Shown here one piece after another: positions 12,357-24,400 of a stretch of 64,000 nucleotides of DNA (positions are counted from its first letter, which is position 1; each line of letters starts with the position of its first letter). The stretch comes from Xiphydria camelus (Eukaryota > Arthropoda > Insecta > Hymenoptera > Xiphydriidae). Both the position numbers and the translations under genes were made by a program. The notes beneath the pieces were generated by a model. The model was not told the DNA's origin and made no database searches. It saw nothing but the letters and a program-made list of their open reading frames with translations. The stretch spans positions 687,001 through 751,000 of the forward strand of contig OY783198.1 of NCBI GenBank assembly GCA_963678675.1, given 5' to 3'.

Positions 12357-14792
12357 TAATTAAGTCTGCATGGAAATACGTATAAAGATAATTATTATGC
12401 ACAGAGTTTCAAGACTAATTACAGTAAACATGCATCCTTTTGAAATTTTATTCCACCTGAAATTGTCTTCGTAAGCTTAGTCGAAGGAATGGCAATTCCT
12501 TGATAACTGGTCTCGCGTCATTTAGTTTCGACGATAACAAAGCGAGAACTAAGGTCACTACGGCGAAACGGGAATATGTATCTATACATATGTATTATAC
12601 ATGTACACGTCTGTGTGTATTCGAAGATCTCTTCGTCGAGTACATTTGACGAAACGTTTTATATTCGCATGGCCGGCCATGAGCGCGGCGGCGTTTGTTG
12701 GTGCCGTGTGCCTGGCGTGGAGTCTCCCAAAATATCAATCTCCAACCCGTCTGCGATATTACAGCGCAGACCGGAGCTTTGCAACGGGCGTACAGAGGTA
12801 CGGGATCTTGTCGCGAAATTCCTGCGTCGTTCACATCGCGATGCCTGGCCTGCGCGCTCCGTATTTATTGCACTCGGGGTGAACAGAGGTCGTGCATCGA
12901 CGATCCCGCGATACGCGCGGCCTTGAGATCGCTCGTACATTTTTTTAATTCTCCCGGAAAATCGGATCCCCTCGACGATATCGATGCCACTTATATCCTC
13001 GGTCATCGGATCGTCGCGTCGCTCGGATGAGATCATCCAGCGGCGACACTTCTTATAGATTTCCACCCACCCCCACGTGCGACATTTTATTAAAGAGAAC
13101 GCGATAACTTAGCGAATCTCCTTGGCCGCCGCGCGGAGAGTGGTTGCACGTAAACAATATTGGTGATGTGCGGAAAATTCCGCCCCACTTTCCGCCGTGT
13201 GCACCGCGCGGCGAGCGCGACTCTTTCTTTATTTCTCGATTCTATTTTTCTCCGGCGACGCCTTCGCAGCGCCTTCGGCTAGGAACCACCTGCTTGGCAG
13301 GCGATCAAGAGATCGTACGACCTGCGCGATCCATAGAGACGTTCGTGGATGGTGGACGCGACGGTTGGGAAATCAATGGTGGTATTTTTTTTGGTGACGG
13401 CATTTTTTATTACATTACCGCGTATGTCGTGTTGCAGCCGTTATGTCTATATTTGTACGTGTGATCTACGTTTAGAAAGATTCCACAGCCGTCCGTCGCT
13501 CTTATCACGGGGTTATATATGCATACGATCCCGCAATCCCTTCATTTTAATTAATCGCTTCTTGACACTCGTCGCGAGAGAATCGTTGAAATATGCGTAC
13601 GCGTACACACTCGCGGTGCAATTCTATAACGACTACACGCATGCAAACGCTCTCGGACGCCGGTCGGTAGGAGCATCGAGCCATTCGTCGGCACGTATTC
13701 CGTCGCACCGTTCCCCGACGCGGAAATAGAAACGTTCGCGTTGCTTACACGACTGTGCAAGTCAAAATATATCTATATCCCACTAATGCCGTAGCCTCAG
13801 AGACGCACGCAGCCCTTCCACACGTGGTTCTGAAATTGTTCGAAAGATCCCGACGACTGTCGAGGACGTAGCCGTGAAACGATTAAATAGATAAACGTTG
13901 TACGGCTGGAGAAATGATTCCTTTGAACATTGGCCTGCGACAAAATTTATTCGCATTTGATCCACGTTAAAAATTTATTTCAATCGAACGCGCAGATTTT
14001 GAAAGTTACGTCGTTGAGAAATAATTTATTCGAATGTAGATCTTTGTATAAAAAATAACACTCCGTTGCTTCAAACTGTCACGATGAGGGAGAATCATAT
14101 TTTCATAGCTTTGATGAGGGAAATATCACAATCTAATATTTTCTTTCTCACTTTATATTTATTCATATTCAAGCAAATTTGAATGAATAAAAACAAAATT
14201 CATACGGCCTTTTGGCTAAAGCCGGGTTTACGAAGACGGGTTTTGGCGCATACGGCTTTTTGGCATTAGTGACGCGAAATCATTTCTCCGTACGGATTTA
14301 TATACGTACAAATCGTAGGGGTCCTTCGAGTTTCCTTCTCTTCGGGATAAATACGTCGATTCCCAGGATCGGCATCGTTCCTTCGCCCGATAAGATATAT
14401 GCAATGAAAACAAAAATGATAAATCAGCTACACGAGTAGGAAACATCGTGCGAGGGTAACCTACTTTTCTTTCCTTTCTTTCATTTTTTTTTCTACTCAA
14501 ACCTGCCAGTAATCGTTATGCCTGCGCGCCACGATCGACCGATCCGCCGGATCGCGACTGACGGTCGCCGCGCAACGGAACCGCGACCGCGGAGGAGCGT
14601 CGAAGGTAGGGCGATCCTTCCCCTCGCACTCAAAAGGGGACGAAGCTCAGATCTCGTAGGATCTCCCTTCTTCTCCTTCTCTTTCGAATACTTTCTCAAA
14701 ATAAAAACGATCCGAGCACTAGTCGACGGTGTGAGTTTCGCGAAAGATACGCACGTACATACATACGTACACGCGGCGCGTATATACGAATA

Positions 14793-14800
14793 TATAAAAG
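14793..14800 (+). promoter_or_regulatory. Candidate TATA box upstream of the 15102 exon
   Basis: TATAAAAG matches the TATA consensus. It lies about 150 bp upstream of the stronger Inr/DPE pair and no good initiator is seen 25-32 bp after it, so it is the weaker of two start candidates. Confidence 0.3.
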
Positions 14801-14840
14801 TTGCACCCGGCACACTGCACTGGTCCCGACGAGGGATGGA

Positions 14841-14860
14841 GGGAGGGAGGGAGGGAGGGG
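14841..14860 (+). repeat. (GGGA)n tract, potential G-quadruplex
   Basis: Five consecutive G-runs of at least three, spaced by single A residues, fit the G-quadruplex pattern. The tract ends 90 bp before the predicted transcription start at 14950 and lies on the coding strand. Folding and function are inferred. Confidence 0.6.
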
Positions 14861-14947
14861 AGAGGCGCCCGCGCGCTTTCCGGAGTCGTCGGGACGCCGA
14901 AAATAGCGTCCCGATATGACGCCCAGGGATCCGATCCTAGATTTCAG

Positions 14948-14981
14948 TCAGTTCGCAAACTCGAAAGAGACACGTCGGTCG
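14948..14981 (+). promoter_or_regulatory. Predicted Inr + DPE core promoter for the 15102 exon
   Basis: TCAGTT at 14948-14953 matches the insect initiator TCAKTY with A+1 at 14950. GGTCG at 14977-14981 falls exactly at +28 to +32 and matches the downstream promoter element RGWYV. A second initiator match (TCAGTC) lies at 14944. The implied 5' leader, 14950-15101, contains no ATG before the predicted start codon. Confidence 0.5.
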
Positions 14982-15101
14982 TAGAACCCCGCGGATCCGA
15001 AGCTCAGACTTTTTCCAAAGCACTCACTCCCCGCAGAGGCCGAGAGAAACGCGCGTACGTCGCTCCGAAAAAAGGGACTTATTTTCCAAGTTTCACACAC
15101 G

Positions 15102-15253
15102 ATGGCGGACGTAGACACCAGTGTAGTGTTCACCACGGAACGCAAAGTTCGCAAAGTGAAGAAGACGACGAAGCGTAGGGAGAGTAACGACCAGAACGCG
15201 GAAGTTACGATCACCGAGGTCGACAGCACGCAGAACCACAACGCCATCGAAGA
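15102..15253 (+). CDS. Lmpt: Predicted alternative first exon of Limpet, short basic N-terminus
   Basis: ATG in strong context (ACGATGG) begins MADVDTSVVFTTERKVRKVK, a basic Lys/Arg-rich segment followed by an acidic/polar part ending in HNAIE. A strong donor, GTATGT at 15254, ends the exon after 50 codons plus two bases. That phase does not fit the LIM2 exon at its main acceptor (16565). It does fit an alternative acceptor at 16576 (ttgattttcag), giving IE-D-GEYTKAM and a predicted 343-residue protein with half LIM2 plus LIM3-6. Alternatively an unseen small exon intervenes, or the weak donor gtgctg at 15258 (phase 0) is used. An Inr/DPE promoter lies about 150 bp upstream. I do not recognise the N-terminal sequence from another family. 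Confidence 0.6.
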
Positions 15254-16564
15254 GTATGTGCTGGCTGACGATAGAGCTTTTTCGGTCTTCGCTCCCTTCT
15301 TTCATTCGTCCTCGCCTTGGGTACCACGTTGCGACTCCGTGTACAGGCCCGCGCCTCGTACGCGCGTACAGCTGGATCCCCCGTGAGGTTGACCCTCGCT
15401 TTGACTAAACGTTACATGGAGTACTCACCGAATCGTCACGGCACGTTTATGTATTGTAGCGACAATGATATCGGGGATGGAATAACCCTCGGTAAATGAT
15501 TCGTCGTTAAAGAATGCAGCCTCTTTTTTTTCTATGTAGAATGATTCATTTCCAACTGAGAAAATGTTGAATGGGAAGCTGGGCATTTTTAATACGATTC
15601 GGCTAATGATATCGCAGCAATTTATGAATAATCAGAGCTATAATTCCACGCCCGTACAAGAATGTCATTCGAAATAATTCGTTCTCGGATAGTGACATCA
15701 CGGAAGATTCTACTGTATTTACCTATTTGCACGAGGCATACGTGCGTAATGTGTCTGCGAATTGGCGCGACTTTATCGTCTTCTAATCTCTCTTCTCCGT
15801 ACGCACGTGTGCGCGGGATGAACGTGTTAAATACGCGTGTCAATCCTTCAACTTTGTCGACAAACGATCTCTTGTTCACGCGTCGAGTAGAAGAGGTGCG
15901 ATCGTGTCAAATTAAACGCGGGACAATTTAGATTTACATTCGCATACTCGTATCCGCGCCGCGAATAGGCACGAGAGTTCTTCGTGGCACTCCAGGTATA
16001 ACGCGTTGCGAGACATACGCATTTCGCGACAAGTTCGGAAAGTCACTTAAAATCACGGCACGAAGCCACCGACCGCCAAAATACAGATATATACCTACTC
16101 AGCCAGCACATACAACAGCACTCAACCGAGGTACACATATGTATATACATATATATAATATATATATCTACCCAAAACGACCAGCAATCGAACGATAGCT
16201 AATTCGTACGACACTCTGTATACACAAATATACAGATATACTTGAATACGTATACAAAACAATGAATGCGATATACCTATAGCGCATATCTGTATAGGCC
16301 ATTTTGTTCGACGAGCGATGTACACCCCACAGTCCAACCTTTCGCGACGTCACCTCTCGGTACGACATGCCGAGCGTAAATTTAAATGTTTTCCCTCCAA
16401 TGACGTCGTTATCCCCCGTCGTCGCGGGAAGTCGGACTGTATGACTCTATGCATGGATTCAGCGTTAAAAAGAACTCGGTCGAAAGATAATTCTCCGAAA
16501 CCCCACCCGCAATTCTCGCATTTTCGAAAGATCTTCTCACGCGGTTCCCTTCTTGTCGTTCCAG
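15254..16564. other. Lmpt: Intron between the 15102 exon and the LIM2 exon
   Basis: Bounded by a GTATGT donor and tandem acceptors at 16564 and 16575. Contains AT-rich TATA-type microsatellite sequence near 16130-16170 and no other feature. Confidence 0.6.
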
Positions 16565-16765
16565 TTGATTTTCAGTGGCGAGTACACGAAGGCGATGAAC
16601 AAGGACTGGCATAGCGGCCACTTCTGCTGTTGGCAGTGCGACGAGTCGCTCACCGGTCAACGCTACGTTCTCAGGGACGAGCATCCCTACTGCATCAAGT
16701 GCTACGAGAGCGTCTTCGCGAACGCCTGCGAGGAGTGCAACAAAATCATCGGCATCGACTCGAAG
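16565..16765 (+). CDS. Lmpt: Limpet internal exon, second half of LIM 2 and first CxxC of LIM 3
   Basis: The acceptor is cttcttgtcgttccag. The 67 residues start LIFSGEYTKAMNKDWHSGHF and include zinc ligands HSGHFC, CWQC, YCIKC, then CEECNKIIGIDSK, which carries the first CxxC of LIM3. It ends AAG before gtacgt, phase 0. A second AG (ttgattttcag, exon start 16576) lies 11 bp inside and would shift the entry phase. Three upstream exons can in principle join here: LIM1 (phase 0), the 10581 exon (phase 0), and the 15102 exon through the inner acceptor. Confidence 0.96.
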
Positions 16766-17401
16766 GTACGTACGTCGAAAGAAACGGACTCGCCGAGCGA
16801 CAGTGGATCGCGCGGTTATGCCTCGTCGCATTATATTATAATAACGCGCGTAAGGTGGCGATGCAATGTATGGGCGTCGACTCGGTCATTTCTACAAATA
16901 GCCCCGATGATGCAGGCACGTGCCGTATCGGGTGAACGAGCTTCTAGGTACACGCGTATTTCCGTTCGACTTTGTCGAGAGCCGCCACTTGGTCCTTTCG
17001 AGTGTAGCTACCTAATACTTACGCGCACGTGGGCGTGTAGCGATAATGTGGGTACGGGATATATAGACTATAGAGTCGTTAGGAGAAATTCGATGCTACC
17101 GCCGCGCTCCAAGTACGCACCGCGCGGGACTCGGATCTGGCAAGGGGTTTGTTTGTTTTGGAATTTCAAAATTCTGCGGAGCGCGTAAACAGAGGCAGTC
17201 GCGGAGGCTATTATTAATAGGAGACACTGTCGGATGGCGCTGGTTACGTTGATGGTTCTAGAAAGATTACCTTATCTCCGGTTAATATTTTTGCGACGAT
17301 GTCGCACGAATACTATACTCGTAGAATTCAGTGAAATAAAATGCAGTGATGAGAAGCACAAAAATACATCTCGATAAGATAGATCGTTTCCTCGTATCCA
17401 G
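16766..17401. other. Lmpt: Intron between LIM2 and LIM3 exons
   Basis: Bounded by gtacgt and tatccag. Nothing else recognised. Confidence 0.9.
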
Positions 17402-17576
17402 GATCTGTCGTACAAGGACAAGCACTGGCACGAGGCGTGCTTCATCTGCAACAAGTGCAGGACGTCCTTGGTGGACAAACAGTTCGGCAGCAAATTGGAC
17501 AAGATCTACTGCGGCAACTGCTACGACGCCCAATTCGCCAGCCGTTGCGATGGATGCGGCGAAATCTTCCGTGCCG
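17402..17576 (+). CDS. Lmpt: Limpet internal exon, second half of LIM 3 and first CxxC of LIM 4
   Basis: Starts DLSYKDKHWHEACFICNKCR after the acceptor tcctcgtatccag and joins the previous exon in phase 0. LIM3 ligands visible are HWHEAC, CNKC and YCGNCYD. The exon ends with CDGCGEIFRA and one base of a glycine codon before gtaagc (phase 1). The CDGC pair is the first finger of LIM4. The following intron is 9 kb and contains the alternative first exon at 21209, which ends in the same phase. Confidence 0.96.
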
Positions 17577-20500
17577 GTAAGCAATTCGTTGCTCTTTTTC
17601 TTTGCTCACTCGCGGTTACTCTCTCGTCGTCTCGGCCCTGCGCGCGCGTTTATATAATTGCGAAAAGGAGTTGAGAGGAGAACGAGAGGAGGCTCGCGCG
17701 GCACACGAGAAAGAACACACGCGCGCACGAGTGAGAGCCGGAGGGACACGTAGATCTTGCATTCGGTGTGTTTCTTATTAAGGTAACCGAGTCAAGGCCC
17801 CGGTCCCAGACTCGCGGGGCAATTACACCGCGCGAAACGGCGTGCAGTCCTCGGCACGATATAGGGCGAAACGCGCGCGGTGCGCGTACCTCCCACGTCT
17901 GATCGTCGTCGTCGTCGTTGTCGATCGTCGAACGTAGGAGGGTGACTGTCGAATCGTTTCCGAAAGTCAATGTCACGACTATCTTTTGAAGCTACCTCGA
18001 GATAACTCGTCGAAACTCTGTACAACATTTTCCTGCTCTAATTTTATTCGTATTTTATGAATTTTTTTTTCGGCGCATCTCTACATTTTTTTAAATTAAA
18101 TACACTAAACAAAATTGTCTTCGGAGTCCGAGATACGTATCTGCGACGGATTGGCATTTTATTGGATACACGTAGTTACCGCGCGCGGGTGCCCCCTCCT
18201 CGTTAACCTTCGACGCGCAGACTGCGTGGCTTGGATAGGTGACCCACATAAGTCATAACTATGTATCATTTATAAGGCATCATGATATACCCGTGAATCA
18301 CGCATACGTTTACGAATTAACAGAGGTTGTGACGCGTGTGCGTGCATTTCACGCTGCAGCGCCTTTTATTTGTTCGCGTCAGACCGCTCGTCTTCCGAGA
18401 GTGCAGCCGCAGTGGTAATACCTCGCTTAGCGCAGACGTTCGGTAGACGCTCGCAATCAAGCGCGCTTCGCTCGTGCTTCGTTCCCCGATGAAGAATACC
18501 GCGCGATCGAGTTTCTCGAAGGACGGTAACGCGCTCGGGACATCAGCGGCGATCGGCGTGGTTCTCAGGCGGCTCTCGCGTAGGAGTCCGCACTAAATCC
18601 TAATTACGAAGCTGCTAAGCGGAATAAGACTATTATACGCGGGACCACCGACGTACATTAAACCGATTAGAGGATTATTCATACGAACGAACGAACGAAC
18701 CGAGACCGACGCGAAGCCTTATATAGAGTGTGAACAGACGATCGCGTGCAATATATCGATCAATAAATTATAACGATCCGTACGATTTCCGTAGGAATAT
18801 TTGTTATAAATCGATCGGTGAAATTCTATGAAGGATATTTATATTTTTTTGATCCTATCGTCTGATTTTTTCCTCGTAAGAAAAGTTGCGTAAATATATA
18901 GATATTGCGACGAACCATGGGCGTTTTAGAGGATGTCATCGGTTGATGTCTGATGTATTATAGCCAGGTTTTATAATATGCGTATATATAGCCGATTCCC
19001 ATACGAAGGCGTATGGCTTATTGGTAGGAGCAGGATTAGATCATGGTACGAATTTATATTGTTGCGTCGTACGGGCCTACACGACTGTCGAATATGGCTA
19101 ACAGATTAGAGATGCCGAAATTGTTTGACAGTTGCAGTTCCGGAAAAAAATGTTCATTAATTTGATTGACTCGATCGATTTTTTTCCCAGTGCAATATTA
19201 TAGAGAAACACGAGCAATGTGAATATTCGGGAAAAAAATAATGGATCAACTTACATACGTGTCGAGACGACGCGTCGCTTATTTACACTCGCGACTCTGC
19301 AAATATATGCAATCGAAAATGCACCATTCAGAGATTATTATCGCAACGTTCAAACCGTCCAGTTGTGCACATAGCAGATTTCCTGCGATGACGTCTCAAA
19401 TACGATAATTTCTAGGTGAAACGTTCAAATAATAAATGACTTCCGCATACGCGAGTCGGACGGGCGATAAGGTGCCAAGACATCGCGGTACGTGCCGCGT
19501 AAACACTCGACGACGTTAGTAGGCAATGTATGTCTTGTACACATATTCGTCCAGCGCCTATCGCTAATCATTGCCGTGCAGATCGATTGGCTTCGGATGA
19601 TGTCAGCGCGAAATGTGCTTCGGGGGTCTTCTTCAGAAAAGTACATTCACCTCGGGTCCCGTTTTTGTTCAATAAATCATTTCTAAACTCGACTACTCAA
19701 TCCGGCGTAAAAAAATAATCCATCGAAAAATTAGAAAACTCTGAGAAATACTGGCGATAATTGCCCATGATCATTTTCTCTCGTCATTTTCCTAAATCTT
19801 CGTCATATCTTATAAAATCAAAAAACTTGACACAGACTTTGAATCACTCGCGTCGAGATACAACGGACAGTCGGTAGATTCGGCGCGTGTCTCTCGGAAT
19901 AATTGATCATAATGAACTGTAATTATACATACGCCCTATCCTATTCTAATTTACGTTAGACAACTCATTACACCGCGCTCTTTCTCCCACCGGAAATATG
20001 AAACAAACTACGTCGAGGGGTGGCCACGATAATTGCCACCTCCACCCTATTACGCGGCACAGTCACACACCGTCCGATACGCACAATGCAGACTTTCCGC
20101 GACTATATAGTGCCGCGACTTATCACCATAATGTTGCGCTTGCCCGTTGTCGGTGGCAGTGGCTCCGGCACCGATGAGAGGTCTACCGCTGCCCTCAGTA
20201 GCTCGTAAGCCTTCGCGCCAATCGCACGGGCGATCCACATATTTATCGTCACTCCGATGTTCGGATAGACACGCGATAATTTCTCGTTCGGCAGCCGACG
20301 TCGTGTGTCTTTTATTTCGTGAAAAACTATACGACCCGTCCAGTGTGAAATATCTACGTGTACCTATTGCACCGATAACGATCGATTGCTGATTAATATC
20401 CTGTGCATACGCGAGGAGAAACGTTTTCTTTCTCTCCTCTTCGAAAATTTGTTCTCTATACCAGCAGGTGGTTTGTCACCATTCTCGCGCTCTCATTTGG

Positions 20501-21208
20501 CGTCCACATTGTGCTAATTAAACCGTCGTGCGATTATCCGTTAGAGATTCGCTCGGCTGTTTCATCACGGTTTTTTCCTGCGCAGAATTGTCGTCGAGAT
20601 TTATCAATTTTATCATTTATTGATCAGATATAAGCTGTTTATATGCGCGTGGTATGCGAATGCTGCTATTAGCTTTAATCGCCAAGAGACTCTAAATTCT
20701 GTATCGGCTCTTGTGTCGATATCTGTACTTGGAACTCGCTCGTATCGCTATACCAGTCAATATAAGAACAGTAGCTTCATCGCGCGTGATAATACGTTTG
20801 TTCCACATTTTTCTCTGCGATTAAGATAGAGGAATCCGAGCGATTCCTATCATTGGTCAGACTCTCGATGGAGGTAAAGATAAAATGAGAGCGAGGAGTA
20901 GCGCTCGAACGAGGAGCACGTGCGCGGGTACGCAGGTTCAGTCCTCCAAGGACCTAGAGAGAAGTTTCGGCTAAATATCTTTGTATGCACAGGATATGCA
21001 GTCGTCGCATTGAGGTGTGCTATCAAAGTGCGCGACGAGAAGCCCCGATTCGTTATAATTTTTATTTCGACCCTCGCCTACTCAATTCTACCTCTTCAAA
21101 GTGATTTAACGCGACCTCTCGCTCGAGCCGAGTTCGAAGCACGTACAAGGAAGGATCGTAGTGAGAATTCTAACTCGTCGGCTCGAAAGAGTATCGCTTG
21201 AGGACAAT
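17577..21208. other. Lmpt: Intron sequence before the 21209 exon
   Basis: Starts at the gtaagc donor of the LIM3 exon. Mixed CpG-rich and AT-rich sequence. The promoter of the 21209 exon should lie near its end. A lone initiator-like TCAGTC at 20938 has no downstream element at the right spacing. Confidence 0.55.
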
Positions 21209-21413
21209 ATGTCGACGGATGCACTGAGCGACCGGCTTTCGAGCAAGCTGCATCTCCAGACGAAGACTGTCGGCGATGACAGGATCAAGCGGGCCAAAGA
21301 GAAGGACGAGGATGTCGCGATATTTAGCATGTTCCCTCTGGAGGGCGATCCCAAGTTTAGGTGCTGCCTGGGCAAGGATTGCGTCGTCGGCGATCCGAAA
21401 AAAGCCGATCCAG
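21209..21413 (+). CDS. Lmpt: Predicted alternative first exon of Limpet, shortest isoform
   Basis: ATG opens 68 codons plus one base, ending CAG before gtgaaa. The leftover G pairs with the first two bases of the LIM4 exon (GT) to make glycine, exactly as the normal LIM3 exon does, giving ADPGTKKMEYKTRQWH at the join. The predicted product is 239 residues: a new N-terminus, the second half of LIM4, and complete LIM5 and LIM6. The exon starts MSTDALSDRLSSKLHLQTKT, is rich in charged residues, and ends with RCCLGKDCVVGDPKK, whose cysteines sit roughly where the missing first zinc-binding pair of LIM4 would be, though the CxxxxC spacing is not canonical. No convincing TATA or Inr/DPE pair was found just upstream. 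Phase match and position support it; the protein sequence is not recognised. Confidence 0.7.
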
Positions 21414-24400
21414 GTGAAAATTGGACTATTTTTTTTTCTTTCGCGTCGCCAGAACGGTCCGCGGATGAAGATTCACGGTCAGAGTTCCGCAAGGTCACGC
21501 GTTGTCGCGGCGAGAAGCGACGATGAGCGCACTGCGGCGGGTCGCGCGCACCGAGTGCACGGGGGCGTGGATTAATGTCGAACGAGCGTGCTTCGGACGC
21601 GAGGGGTAATTGTAGAGGAATAATTCATTCTCCGGGAAGATTTAAACTCGTAATAATTATACAGCTCGAGTGTCTTTTTATGTCGAACGTCCGGCGAGAT
21701 AAAATATTGAAGACTCTCTTATTAAAATTTGAAATGTATTATGTATAAATGTAAGATGTTTCACATTAATAGCGATGCCCCGTGAAAAAGCGTAAAAATA
21801 TCCAAACCTTCATTCGACATGATTTACATATTATATTCATTATCGCACAGATACTTCCGCACGTCACTTTTTCTAGTCGGAGCGAGGCAGTTCGTCCGGT
21901 GCATTTATACGCCGGTACATATGACCTTATCAGGAGTAGCAAGCGGCCGTTTTCCATATTCTTGTGTGTACCGTCCACTTAGCTAATGAACCGCGCTAAT
22001 AACCTGCCACGTTACTTTTATTCGCCACTCAATACGAACCGACAGGACGGTGTAACGTAGATTTATTAGTTAGATACATAAGTAGAATCGAAGGCGTTTG
22101 CTGCAAATGCCTTTGTCATGCAGTACTATAGAATTCTATGAACTGAGAGTCACTCGTACTCGAGTTGCAGCGCTTTAAAGTAACTCCACCTCACGGAGGA
22201 ACGATAAGAGTCGCATGCGCATTATAGATTATTATTACGCGAGAAGGATCGGAGTCAGCTGCACGCGCGCAGCATCCTGCAGTCGGTCCACGTGTCAATG
22301 CGAATCTGTATTCGTCACTCCAGTCGATGCATCCTTATTGCGCCGAGAAAATTCAGATTCTCTCTCCGATTTTGCAAATCGACGCGTATCGACGTCTTTG
22401 GACGATAAAAACTTCGTATCGTCATAATTTATTGATAATAACGAGAAAAATACCGTAATCGGTGCCGGAAGCCGCGATACACTGGGTCGTCGTATCTTAT
22501 CCGATTATCGAAAACTGAAAAATCTTCTCGCTCGAACGGTGACTCTTATTTTGTACCACGTTTCCACTTCAGTTATTATCAACACGACGACGAATTTTTC
22601 TCTCCAGCTCGCAGATAGCGAAGATTCGATAAGATTATGTTTTTCTACGCGTATCATGTATACGATATAATTGTGCGCGGGTGCACTGCACCGAGTGCGG
22701 TTATGCAATTACGCAATGCACGCGATCTCTTCTCCCGAAACGCGAATCGCGCCGCAGCCTACTTGCGAGTTCGCAAATTAGCGGCCGCGCGACGTGGATA
22801 CGACCGCACGCGATGGCGCGTCCTGTCTGGCGCGTCGACCGATTGAACGCTAATTAACCCGATCGATCTCGATGATCGCCCACCATACACGCGAACATTT
22901 CGATCGCGCGAATCAAACGAATGACGTTCGCGTAGGTCAAGACGATTCGGAGGTACTGGTATGTCCACTCGTATGTATATTTAGATGTGACTCACGTTGT
23001 TCGCTTTCACGTCTGCGGGCGATTACGCGAGAGCGGTTGCCCCGACGATCTCGCGATCTTTCAAAAAAAAAATCGGCCACCTCGACGAGGCTGCGAATTT
23101 CTTACGCGTATGTATTTCGATTTTTGCGTGGAAAATTCACGGAAAATTTGTTCAATCTACCAGAATCGTCGATTTACCACGTGAAACGCACTCAGTGCGC
23201 TCAAATTACGGCGTAACGCGCGCGATTCCGCTTTTTTTTACTCTGTCGTCGCGAGACGCGGGCGTATACGTAATCTCGGTGCCATAATGCACGCACCTAT
23301 ACGTGTGCTTACATCTGGTGGCCGAGAGCACTGCGGCGCGTAAAATTGCCACATCTCTCGTCGAGACCTTGGACCATCCGGTCGTTATACATATACGGAC
23401 GTATAGATTGGACCTCGTGACGTCACGACGGCTCTATCCTGAGCCATTCGGATTTCCCTCTCTCTCTTTCTCTCTTTCTCTCTGTTCTTTCTGTACTCGT
23501 TGTCGTGTACGAAAATGATGTAAGACCACCGAAGTATTCCTGTAGTTACGCGCCTCTTGATGTCCCTCGCAGTTTTTTCTTAAATGTCGTATGAATATTA
23601 CGAGTCGAAAAAAATGAAACTTACAGAGCGCGACATACTACAATTCTTTTCGACGCAATACGAGCACCGTCGAAATAGTAACGATGATCGTTATCGGGTT
23701 GATATGCGGGGCAATAAATTATTTTCGCGGTGGCAAACACAATATATTTGTCGGATAGCTCTTTGACGGAAGTTTATTCAAGGGCCATTAAGCTCGACGG
23801 ATCTTCGGATAAACGACGTTTAAGCCGATAGAACTTTTCCGCGGTTTAACGTTGCGTAACGTTTTGTTTGTTGCGTTGGCGATAATTATTTCTCCACGTA
23901 CGTCTATCATATATACGTATTAGATAATATTATGACGTATCGAGGAACTCGATAGAATCTTGCAAAGTAATGGATACTGTAATTTTCCAGAAAAAATCGG
24001 TAGTGTAAATGGAAGACTAATTGGAAAGTACTACCTCTCTCGTCGATTATTTTAATAAATTCACTCCGTAATTAAACGATTACTGTTTTATCCGCCTTCA
24101 ATTATAACGGAAAGCAACGTTTTCCATTTTACACTTTCCATTCTCTCTATGTACGAGCTTTTTCGGATGCGATCGCCAATGCTTTTTACTTCGTCGGGCC
24201 CCAAAAGTCTCTCAACAGCGCATTCCAGTACCGTACGCCAATCTTAGATCATCGTTGAGAATACCGACTGAACGTCATTGACCGAAATAGGCAGTGACTC
24301 CACTCAAAATAGTGATAAGGCAATTCCGTGGCCGCGCGGCTAAGCCGCTACTTCTCCGGCCAACGCCGACCGAAAGGTCGGTGCAGCCGCGCGAAATATT

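Larger units (their letters stand above)
12117..14943. other. Lmpt: Intron sequence between the 10581 and 15102 exons
   Basis: Begins at the predicted gtaatc donor. Contains an 80-bp mariner-like miniature element at 12277-12356. No further exon recognised. Confidence 0.6.
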
